The notes beneath the pieces were generated by a model. It was given only the letters and a program-made list of their open reading frames with translations. It did no database searches and was not told the origin of the DNA. A stretch of DNA of 8,795 nucleotides from Actinomycetota bacterium (lineage in GTDB: Bacteria > Actinomycetota > Thermoleophilia > Gaiellales > Gaiellaceae), in the NCBI GenBank assembly GCA_005885565.1, contig VAXK01000183.1, positions 1-8,795 of the forward strand, in the 5' to 3' direction. Of this stretch, positions 1 to 5,591 are shown piece after piece. Numbering within the stretch: the stretch's first letter is position 1; each line of letters opens with the position of its first letter. The translations under genes were made by a program, and so were the position numbers.

Positions 1-630
1 GAGCGGCCTGAAGATTCGCCGCCGAAGCTCCGCCGCGACGCTTCGCCCGGTGACCCGCTCGACGAGCAGGCCGAGGACGAGGTAGTTCGTGCTCGAGTAG
101 TGGAAGGAGCCGCCAGGTGTTCCCGTGCGGGGCCGGCTCGCGGCGAGCGCCACGAGGCGGCGAGCCGGCCAGTTCGAGCGGAAGCCGTTCAGCACGGCAG
201 GATCGTCGGCGACGTCCGCTAGGCCGGAGCGGTGCGCGAGCAGGTCGCGAATCGTGATCCCCCGTCGGTCGGGGAGAAGGCCGGGGAGCCAGCGCCCCAC
301 AGGGTCGTCGAGCCGCAAACGCTTCTCGGCTGCGAGCTCGAGCACGACCGTCGCGACGAAGGTCTTCGTGACGCTGCCCACGCGGAATCGGTCCTCCGGA
401 CGAAGCTTCCGGCGCGAGCCGACGTCCGCGAGCCCGGCCGCCGCGGTCCGCGTGCGGTCGCCGTCGCGAACGAGGACCAGCGTCCCGGGCACCCCGGTCG
501 AGACGACCCGCTCGACGGCGGCGTCGAGGTCCGGCGGATGGCTGCCGCCGCCGCAGCCTCCCGCGAGGAGCAGGACGAATGGTGCCGCGAGAGCGGCTAG
601 GCGGCGCGCCCCGGCCCGGTCGTCGCCCAC
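1..630 (-). CDS. Serine beta-lactamase / D-Ala-D-Ala carboxypeptidase-like lipoprotein (3' end outside window)
   Basis: The first 210 residues of a class C beta-lactamase-like (DD-peptidase R61-type) serine hydrolase are present; the C-terminal part lies beyond base 1. The GTG start at 630 gives a basic, hydrophobic signal sequence ending in a lipobox-like LLAGGC (lipidated Cys about 26), so the mature protein should be anchored outside the membrane. The catalytic SxxK motif is SVTK at 86-89 with Ser86 as nucleophile, followed by the family segment DLLAHRSGL at 129-137. The second motif reads YSSTNY at 178-183, where the usual Tyr-x-Asn has Ser in place of Asn. The third motif (K/H-x-G) would be outside the window. 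The start overlaps the end of the upstream 91-residue gene by 34 bp, so it is probably the last visible gene of the hemH transcription unit. The family includes peptidoglycan carboxypeptidases, esterases and beta-lactamases; the substrate cannot be told from this part. Confidence 0.88.
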   Translation of the reverse strand, partial: MGDDRAGARRLAALAAPFVLLLAGGCGGGSHPPDLDAAVERVVSTGVPGTLVLVRDGDRTRTAAAGLADVGSRRKLRPEDRFRVGSVTKTFVATVVLELAAEKRLRLDDPVGRWLPGLLPDRRGITIRDLLAHRSGLADVADDPAVLNGFRSNWPARRLVALAASRPRTGTPGGSFHYSSTNYLVLGLLVERVTGRSVAAELRRRIFRPL

Positions 631-872
631 TCGTTGAGCTCGTACCAGTGCGTCTCGCGGAGCGCGGCGGCGACCTTCGGCTCCGTGTGCTGCGCGTAGT
701 AGACGTGGTGCTCGAGGTCGCAGCAGATGGCGACGGCGCCGAGCGGCACGTCCGGAAGGTTCATGAGCGCCTCGCTCGGCAGGTGCGCCTCCGCGACCGT
801 GTAGTGCTTGAACTGGAGGTCCGGAGCGAGCTCCATCAGGCGTGGCCAGTCGGGACAGCTGCGCGAGCTCAT
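597..872 (-). CDS. Uncharacterised 91-residue protein with Cys-Cys and His-His motifs
   Basis: I do not recognise this family. The ATG at 872 overlaps the stop of the upstream ABC ATPase as ATGA, and its own end overlaps the downstream lipoprotein start by 34 bp, so the small frame sits exactly in the coupled gene chain. The composition looks like a real protein: only a few Arg, many aromatic, His and Met residues, and no run of Ala/Arg/Pro as in the shadow frames nearby. Notable features are Cys50-Cys51, His55-His56, His62 and His75, the segment THWYELNEW at 74-82, and no signal peptide or membrane segment. It is therefore probably a small soluble cytoplasmic protein; the Cys/His cluster could bind a metal, but that is only a guess. 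The same frame stays open far upstream through the ATPase gene, but that part is Arg-rich antisense-like noise, so ATG 872 is preferred. Confidence 0.72.
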   Translation of the reverse strand: MSSRSCPDWPRLMELAPDLQFKHYTVAEAHLPSEALMNLPDVPLGAVAICCDLEHHVYYAQHTEPKVAAALRETHWYELNEWATTGPGRAA

Positions 873-2089
873 CGCGTGGGGAGTTCTTCGGCGGCGCCGA
901 TTTCCTCCCTCGACCAGGAGCCCTCGAGGCGCAGGACGCCGCGCTCGCCGCCGGCCGGGATGACGACGAAGCTCGCCGCCTCGTCGAGCTGGTGGTACAG
1001 GTGCTCGCCGCTCGCGTCCGAGAGGCCGAAGCGAAGGCGGAACCGTCCGTCGGCGAGCGGCAGCTCCGGCACCTCGAAGCGCAGGCGGCACTCGCCGCTT
1101 CCCTCGAAGCCGAGCGCGGCGGTGTCCTGCGCGCCGGCGGCGAGCAGGAGATTCGACTCGTCGCGGAGCTCGAAGCGCAGGCGCGGCGGCGCGACCGGGC
1201 GCTCGGCGGTCAGGCGCAGCCGCACCGCGAACGACTCGCCGGAGAGGAACTGGCGCCGGTCCTCTCCGTCGGGGCCAAGGAGTTCCACCCCGGCGATCCG
1301 CACCTCGCCGCTCCCCCACTCGCGCAGGCCCGCGGTCCGCTCTTCGGGATCGCGTTCGTCGGCGAGCTGCTTGTGGTAGCGAACGATCGCGTCGTGCGTC
1401 GTGCCGTCGAACTCGAGCCCGCCCTCGCGGAGCAGCACGGCGCGCTCGCACAGCCGCTCGACCGAGCCCGCGTCGTGCGAGACGAAGACGATCGTCCCGC
1501 CGCGCTGCTTGAACTCGAAGATCTTCCCGAAGCACTTGCGCTGGAAGGACTCGTCCCCGACGGCGAAGACCTCGTCCAGGAGCAGCACGTCCGAGTCGAG
1601 GTGCGCGGCGATCGCGAAGCCGAGGCGCATGTACATCCCGGACGAGTACGTCCGGACCGGCAGGTCGATGAATCGTTCCAGCTCGGCGAAGGCGACGATC
1701 TCGTCGAGCGACCGGCGGATGTCGGCGCGGCGGAGGCCGAGGATGGAGCCGTTCAGGTAGACGTTCTCGCGGCCCGTGAAGTCGGGGTGGAAGCCAGCGC
1801 CGAGCTCGAGCAGCGAGCCGACGCGGCCGCCGACCTCGACTTGGCCGCCCGTCGGCTTGATGATCCCCGAGAGGAGCCGGAGGAGCGTCGTCTTGCCCGA
1901 GCCGTTACGCCCGACGAGGCCGACGGCGTGGCCGGGCTCGACGGCGAAGGACACGTCCCGAAGCGCCCAGACCTCGGTGGGCTTCATCGCGCCGCGCGCG
2001 AGCACGAGGTCCTTCAGCGTCCGGCCCTGCCGCGGGTAGACCTTGAAACGGCGCGAGACGCCGTCGATCGCGATCTCGCCAGGTCTCAT
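869..2089 (-). CDS. Wzt/TagH-type polysaccharide ABC transporter ATP-binding protein with C-terminal beta domain
   Basis: A 406-residue ATPase of the family that powers export of O-antigen, teichoic acid or other lipid-linked polysaccharides across the cytoplasmic membrane. Residues about 40-240 form the nucleotide-binding domain: Walker A GRNGSGKT at 60-67, the family segment GAGFHPDFTGREN near 97-109, signature YSSGM at 148-152, Walker B VLLLDE at 168-173 with catalytic Glu173, and switch His205. Residues about 255-395 form a beta-rich extension like the Wzt C-terminal domain, which in E. coli O8/O9a recognises the modified end of the glycan. ATG 2089 overlaps the hemH stop as ATGA, and the TGA at 869 overlaps the next gene's ATG. 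The natural partner would be a Wzm-type permease; one is present at 6344-5554 but is separated from this gene by the haem genes and has a frameshift. The family is clear; the exact glycan is unknown. Confidence 0.93.
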   Translation of the reverse strand: MRPGEIAIDGVSRRFKVYPRQGRTLKDLVLARGAMKPTEVWALRDVSFAVEPGHAVGLVGRNGSGKTTLLRLLSGIIKPTGGQVEVGGRVGSLLELGAGFHPDFTGRENVYLNGSILGLRRADIRRSLDEIVAFAELERFIDLPVRTYSSGMYMRLGFAIAAHLDSDVLLLDEVFAVGDESFQRKCFGKIFEFKQRGGTIVFVSHDAGSVERLCERAVLLREGGLEFDGTTHDAIVRYHKQLADERDPEERTAGLREWGSGEVRIAGVELLGPDGEDRRQFLSGESFAVRLRLTAERPVAPPRLRFELRDESNLLLAAGAQDTAALGFEGSGECRLRFEVPELPLADGRFRLRFGLSDASGEHLYHQLDEAASFVVIPAGGERGVLRLEGSWSREEIGAAEELPTR

Positions 2090-2973
2090 CCCGCCGACGA
2101 CGGTAGCGGAAGCCGCCGCCGGACCAGCCCGGCGAGCACGCGCACGAACGCGGGGTCGGCGTTCGGCATCTCGATGCGGTCGAGTTGCATGCCGAACTCG
2201 TGCGCCTTTTCTTGCGCTTCCGTATCGATGTCCCAGCGGATCTCGAGGTGGTCGGAGACGAAGCCGATCGGGCAGACGACGACGTCTCGGGCGCCGCGGC
2301 CGTGGAGGTCCTCGAGGTGGTCGAGGATGTCCGGGCCGAGCCAGGGCTCCCCCGTAGCCGACTCGGACTGGTACGAGAAGGACCAGTCGCGGAGCGCTGC
2401 GCGCTCCGCGATAGCTGCCGCGGTCTCGAGGAGCTGCTCTTGGTAGGGGTCTCCGTCGTCGAGGATGCGCGCGGGCAGGCTGTGCGCGGTGAAGACCACG
2501 TGGGCGTCGGTGCCGCGAACGCGCCCGGCGAGGAAGTCGACGAGCCCGTCGTCGTCGTGCCAGCTCTCGACGAAGACGAGCTCGGCGCGGCCGGCGAGCG
2601 CCTCCTCGAGCTGCGCACGGTAGCCGGCGATCGAGAGCCGCGAGTAGTGCGGCGCGAGGACGAGCCCGACGACGGTGCGTGCCCCGGCGGCGAGCGCCGC
2701 CTCAGCGGCCTCGACGATCCGGGGCGTCCAGTGCTTCATGCCGGTGAAGACCGGGATCCCGAGCTCGGCCTGGAGCGCGGCGCGGGTCTCCTCGGTGACG
2801 GCGTTGAGCGGCGAGCCGCTCTCGATGTCGAGCCGGCGGTAGCGCTCGACGAGGTCGTCGAGCAGCTCGGGCCGAATCGGCCTGCCGCCGCGGATGTCGG
2901 CGTAGTAGGCGGGCACGTCGGCGAGCCGCTCCGGGCTCCCGTAGGCCATCAGGACGACGGCTACGTCGCTCAC
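2086..2973 (-). CDS. hemH: Ferrochelatase, coproporphyrin type (CpfC/HemH)
   Basis: A soluble 295-residue ferrochelatase that inserts ferrous iron into the porphyrin; in Gram-positive bacteria the substrate is coproporphyrin III, giving coproheme. Seen in the sequence: N-terminal VVLMAYGSP with Tyr11, which matches the Tyr13 haem ligand of Bacillus subtilis HemH; FTAHSLP at 161-167 with catalytic His164; and CPIGFVSDHLEIRWDID at 234-250 with the conserved acidic Glu244. The length is normal to slightly short for the family. Only one Cys (234) is present, so the [2Fe-2S] cluster found in several actinobacterial ferrochelatases cannot form here. The GTG start at 2973 overlaps the TGA that the upstream phosphotransferase remnant would use (GTGA), and the gene's own TGA overlaps the ABC ATPase start (ATGA). 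This gene shows no lesion, in contrast to its upstream neighbours. Confidence 0.95.
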   Translation of the reverse strand: MSDVAVVLMAYGSPERLADVPAYYADIRGGRPIRPELLDDLVERYRRLDIESGSPLNAVTEETRAALQAELGIPVFTGMKHWTPRIVEAAEAALAAGARTVVGLVLAPHYSRLSIAGYRAQLEEALAGRAELVFVESWHDDDGLVDFLAGRVRGTDAHVVFTAHSLPARILDDGDPYQEQLLETAAAIAERAALRDWSFSYQSESATGEPWLGPDILDHLEDLHGRGARDVVVCPIGFVSDHLEIRWDIDTEAQEKAHEFGMQLDRIEMPNADPAFVRVLAGLVRRRLPLPSSAG

Positions 2974-3567
2974 GCGCGAGACGCTAGCTCACGCGCCTCC
3001 TCGCCCAGCCGCTCGATCAGCAGCAGCGCGCGGCGCCACCGCGTCTCGCAGAAGGCGAATCGGACGGCGCGTTCGTCGCCCGCGCAGCCGGCCTCCCTCA
3101 GGCCGGCGCGGTAGCCCGCCCCACACGGTTCGTTTCAACTCGGCCGCGTCCTCTGCGTCGACGAAGCCGTCCAGGAGCGCGTCGGCCACGAAGTTGCCGG
3201 GATCCTCGCCGAGTGCGCCGATCCCGCAGTACGCCCAGTCGACGAGGATCGTGTCGTCGCCGTCGCCGAACAGGTTCTCCGGGTAAAAGTCGAGGTGGCA
3301 GAAGGTCTGTGGGCCGGCCTCGAGCATCCGCGGCGCGGCGACGGCGGCTGAGCCAGCGCTCGCTCGGCAGAGCCGCGGCGAGAGTGCCTTGCATACGCCC
3401 AAGCGTCCCGCTGTGAGCCCATAGCCGTCGATCGTCCATGCTGGTTCCGCCAGCGCCTCGAGCCAGACACCCGCCGTCGCCGCCGGCACGCCGCCTCCGA
3501 GCGGCTCCGCCTCGACGGCCTCGAGGTCGGCGCCGAAGACGGCCCGCAGCTCTTCAGGCGGGAACAT
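2970..3567 (-). pseudogene. Decayed aminoglycoside phosphotransferase (APH)/choline kinase-like gene
   Basis: The kinase C-lobe is recognisable: the catalytic loop CHLDFYPENLF (about 90-100 from ATG 3567) and the metal-binding LVDWAYCG (108-115) are classical APH-family motifs. The rest is broken. The N-terminus (MFPPEELRAVFG, then a Gly-rich GGGVPAATAGVW) jumps at about 3463 directly to LEALAEPAW, so most of the N-lobe, about 90 residues by family expectation, is missing. After AGRLG at about 3396 the coherent reading (RMQGTLAAALPSERWLSR) is in another frame, consistent with one lost base. That reading ends near 3340, with a further stretch missing before PRMLEAGPQTF in the first frame. A single extra base near 3114 shifts the tail; without it the frame reads YRAGLREAGC to RELASRA and stops at 2970, overlapping the hemH start as GTGA. 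That coupling shows this was once a working operon member. The substrate is unknown. Confidence 0.8.
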
Positions 3568-4741
3568 CGGCCAGGACCGGAGGGGCCGCGGGAGCCGTAG
3601 AGACGGCGTGCGCAGGTGCGTCCTTGTCGCGGCCGCGGCCGCTCTGGTCGCAGCCCAGATTGCGGCCGCGGACGTCTACGTCGTCCTCGCGAACACAACC
3701 GTCCACCGGGGCGGATACCTGCGCGGCACGGGCGACGGCTCGCGTCTGCCCTTCTACCTCGTCCCGAAGCGACGAGCGCCCGATGTCGGAACCCAGGTCA
3801 GGCAGCCCCCGGGCCGACCGTACGTGTTCCTCGGGCGCCTCCGCCGCACGCGCAACTTCTACGCGACGCTCCCACGGCCCCAGGAGCACCGCGGGGTCGA
3901 GGTTGCCCTGCACGCCTCGGTCCGCGCCGACCTCGGCCCAGCCGCGGTCGAGCGGGATGCGCCAGTCGAGGCCGACCACGTCTCCGCCCGCCTTGCGCAT
4001 CGCCCCGAGCAGGTGCGCGGTGCCGGTGCCGAAGTGGATCGTCGGCGCGTCCACCGCGGCGAGGATGCGTGCCGACCATGGCGCGACGAACTCCTCGTAG
4101 TCGGCGACCGACAGCGCGCCGACCCACGAGTCGAAGAGCTGGATCACGTCCGCTCCGGCCTCGACCTTCGCGGCCACGTACGCCGCGAATGTGTCGGCCA
4201 GCTTCTCCATCAGCCCGTGCCACACCGCCGGCTCGCGGTACATCAGCGTCTTCACGGTCATGAACTCACGGCTCGGGCGGCCCTCCACCAGATAGCCGGC
4301 GACGGTGAACGGGCCGCCGCAGAAGCCGACCACGGCCTGGTCCGGCCGCAGCTCCCGCCGCACGATCCGTACCGCCTCGAGGATCGACGGCACCGCCTCT
4401 TCCGGCTCGGGGACGCGCAGCGCGGCCACGTCCGCAGCGGACGCCATCGGCCGCGCGACCACAGGGCCGACGTTCTCGACCAGGTCGACGTCGACTCCCA
4501 TCCCGAGGACGGGAAGCATGATGTCCGCGAACATCACCGCCGCGTCGACGCCGTGGCGGCGCACCGGTTGGAGCGTCACCTCGGCGCAGAGCTCCGCGTC
4601 GCGGACGATGTCGAACAGCCCGTGCGTCCTCCGCAGCTCGCGGTACTCGGAGAGCGAGCGTCCCGCCTGGCGCATGAACCAGACCGGCGTCCGCTCGACA
4701 CGCTCACGCCGCGCCGCGCGCACGAGCAAGGGCTCCGACAT
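3554..4741 (-). CDS. hemE: Uroporphyrinogen decarboxylase with its C-terminus replaced by unrelated sequence
   Basis: HemE removes four carboxyl groups from uroporphyrinogen III to give coproporphyrinogen III in the cytoplasm. Residues 1 to about 292 match the family well: PVWFMRQAGRS at 19-29 with the substrate-binding Arg24 and Arg28, MFADIMLP at 70-77 with the key Asp73, GGPFTVAGYLVEG at 142-154 with Tyr150, LFDSWVGAL at 203-210 with Ser205, and GVQGNLDPAVLLGPW at 276-290. The family then has about 50 more residues, including an NLGHG segment with a functional His, but this is absent. Instead the frame runs about 100 codons antisense to a truncated plus-strand gene and stops at 3554, overlapping the phosphotransferase start. 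So the gene has probably lost its 3' end and may be inactive unless another copy exists. ATG 4741 has no clear Shine-Dalgarno; a possible -10 lies just upstream. A coproporphyrinogen oxidase gene, often found with hemE and hemH, is not in the window. Confidence 0.85.
   Translation of the reverse strand: MSEPLLVRAARRERVERTPVWFMRQAGRSLSEYRELRRTHGLFDIVRDAELCAEVTLQPVRRHGVDAAVMFADIMLPVLGMGVDVDLVENVGPVVARPMASAADVAALRVPEPEEAVPSILEAVRIVRRELRPDQAVVGFCGGPFTVAGYLVEGRPSREFMTVKTLMYREPAVWHGLMEKLADTFAAYVAAKVEAGADVIQLFDSWVGALSVADYEEFVAPWSARILAAVDAPTIHFGTGTAHLLGAMRKAGGDVVGLDWRIPLDRGWAEVGADRGVQGNLDPAVLLGPWERRVEVARAAEAPEEHVRSARGLPDLGSDIGRSSLRDEVEGQTRAVARAAQVSAPVDGCVREDDVDVRGRNLGCDQSGRGRDKDAPAHAVSTAPAAPPVLADVPA
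3608..3880 (+). pseudogene. Truncated gene for a small exported protein, convergent with hemE
   Basis: From GTG 3608 about 90 residues read like a genuine exported protein. There is a short basic start (MRRC), a hydrophobic Ala/Val/Leu stretch to about residue 18, and a likely signal peptidase site after QIAAA at 17-21, followed by DVYVVLANTTVHRGGYLRG and, later, GRPYVFLGRLRRTRNFY at 69-85. This resembles secreted beta-rich proteins of Thermoleophilia-type actinobacteria that continue with a Pro/Gly turn and a Cys-containing C-terminal strand, but that resemblance is from memory. After about residue 90 the frame runs antisense through intact hemE codons to 4756 and is no longer credible. The loss of this 3' end coincides with the loss of the hemE 3' end, which suggests one deletion joined two converging genes. 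The start lies only 40 bp from the divergent phosphotransferase remnant. Function unknown. Confidence 0.55.
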
Positions 4742-4749
4742 AGCCGTTT

Positions 4750-4755
4750 AGCCTA
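4750..4755 (-). promoter_or_regulatory. Possible -10 element for hemE
   Basis: On the minus strand TAGGCT fits the actinobacterial TAnnnT -10 pattern and ends 8 bp before the hemE ATG. That spacing would put the transcript start at or next to the start codon (leaderless), which agrees with the absence of a Shine-Dalgarno there. No convincing -35 was seen. Such a short motif has a sizeable chance of occurring by accident. Confidence 0.3.
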
Positions 4756-4760
4756 GGAGG
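4755..4760 (+). promoter_or_regulatory. Shine-Dalgarno AGGAGG for the gene starting at 4764
   Basis: A perfect AGGAGG ends only 3 bp before ATG 4764, closer than the usual 5-9 bp. It is the strongest ribosome-binding site seen in the window and supports ATG 4764 over the next in-frame GTG at 4788. It shares one base with the proposed hemE -10 on the other strand. Confidence 0.6.
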
Positions 4761-4763
4761 TAG

Positions 4764-5591
4764 ATGGAGGCCGCGGGCGATCACCCGGTGCCGAGCGGGC
4801 CGCTCGCGGTTCGCTGGCTCGCATGTGACCCCGGCCGTCCTCGGGCGGGCGCTCTCGGGACCGCGCGGCTCGCCTTCGAGAACGCGGGGACAGTCCCCTG
4901 GCCGCCGACCGGCGAGCGGCGCGTCTGCCTCGGCTATCACTGGCTCGACGAGCTCGGGAACCCGATCGTCTGGGACGGGCTCTGGACGGCGCTGCCGCGT
5001 GAGGTGGCGCCGGGCGAGCGCGTCGAGGCCGACCTGACGGTGCGCGGCCCCCTCCCGCCGGGGCCGTACCGGCTCGCGTTCGACCTCGTCGCCGAGGACC
5101 GCTACTGGTTCACCGAGCTCGGCAACGCCCCGCTCGAGCGCGAGGTCCCCGTCGCGCCGCGGATCGCGCGCCGCGCGCTCGCCGTCCGCGGAGGTAATCC
5201 CGGCCCGCAGGACGAGCCGCTCGTCCCCGAGGACGAGGCCGAGGCGATCGCCTATCTCGCGCCCGGCGTCACCGCCGCGCCCGACTGGTCGCGCCGGATC
5301 CTCGACGCGCACGAGGAGGGCTACGCCGCCGTCGGCGGCTCTGTCGCCGTCGAGGCCGGCCTCCTGCGCCGCCCGCCGCCGCCCCTCGCGCCGTACGCGC
5401 CCGGCGGCGGCCGGAACCCCGCCTTCGAGCATCCGCTCCTCTGTCCTTCACTCGTCCGGGAGGTCGATCCGACCTGGACCGACCCGGTCGAGGGCCTCCC
5501 CGCGCTGGAGCCGCCCCCCGACGAGCCGTGGCTCTACGACGGACGCATACAGGTCACAGCTCGACTGCGATCTGGTCGTCGACCCGGCTGA
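4764..5591 (+). CDS. Ig-like-domain protein with a glycosyltransferase-like C-terminal part, function unknown
   Basis: A 275-residue protein without signal peptide or membrane segment. Residues about 12-132 look like a beta-sandwich of the kind attached to bacterial polysaccharide enzymes and ABC ATPases: alternating strands with FENAGTVPWPP (38-48), LGYHWLDELGNPIVWDG (56-72), a PG-rich turn LPPGPYRLAFDLV (97-109) and YWFTELGN (114-121). Residues about 160-260 (AYLAPGVTAAPDW, then AHEEGYAAVGGSV at 182-194) resemble the second half of a family-2 glycosyltransferase. No nucleotide-sugar binding N-lobe and no DxD motif are visible, so catalysis is doubtful. The C-terminus (EPWLYDGRI at 254-262, then Arg-rich) overlaps the convergent permease end by 38 bp. 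It diverges from hemE with 22 bp between the starts. The neighbouring polysaccharide genes suggest a cell-envelope role, which is an inference. It could also be a shortened version of a larger glycosyltransferase. Confidence 0.75.
   Translation: MEAAGDHPVPSGPLAVRWLACDPGRPRAGALGTARLAFENAGTVPWPPTGERRVCLGYHWLDELGNPIVWDGLWTALPREVAPGERVEADLTVRGPLPPGPYRLAFDLVAEDRYWFTELGNAPLEREVPVAPRIARRALAVRGGNPGPQDEPLVPEDEAEAIAYLAPGVTAAPDWSRRILDAHEEGYAAVGGSVAVEAGLLRRPPPPLAPYAPGGGRNPAFEHPLLCPSLVREVDPTWTDPVEGLPALEPPPDEPWLYDGRIQVTARLRSGRRPG

Noticed and set aside
872..1535. Upstream extension of the 91-residue protein frame
   Set aside because: The extension is Arg/Ala-rich and lies out of frame inside the ATPase gene; ATG 872 with the ATGA overlap is a much better start.
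842..2446. Plus-strand open frame of 534 codons across hemH, the ABC ATPase and the small gene
   Set aside because: Low-complexity charged sequence antisense to three well-supported genes.
3627..3672. GCGGCCGC-rich stretch as a possible repeat or regulatory site
   Set aside because: It encodes the Ala-rich signal peptide of the exported-protein remnant; the repetition follows from Ala codons.
3880..4756. Continuation of the exported-protein frame through hemE
   Set aside because: Antisense to conserved HemE motifs; composition changes to Arg/His/Asp-rich noise after about residue 90, so the gene is treated as truncated.
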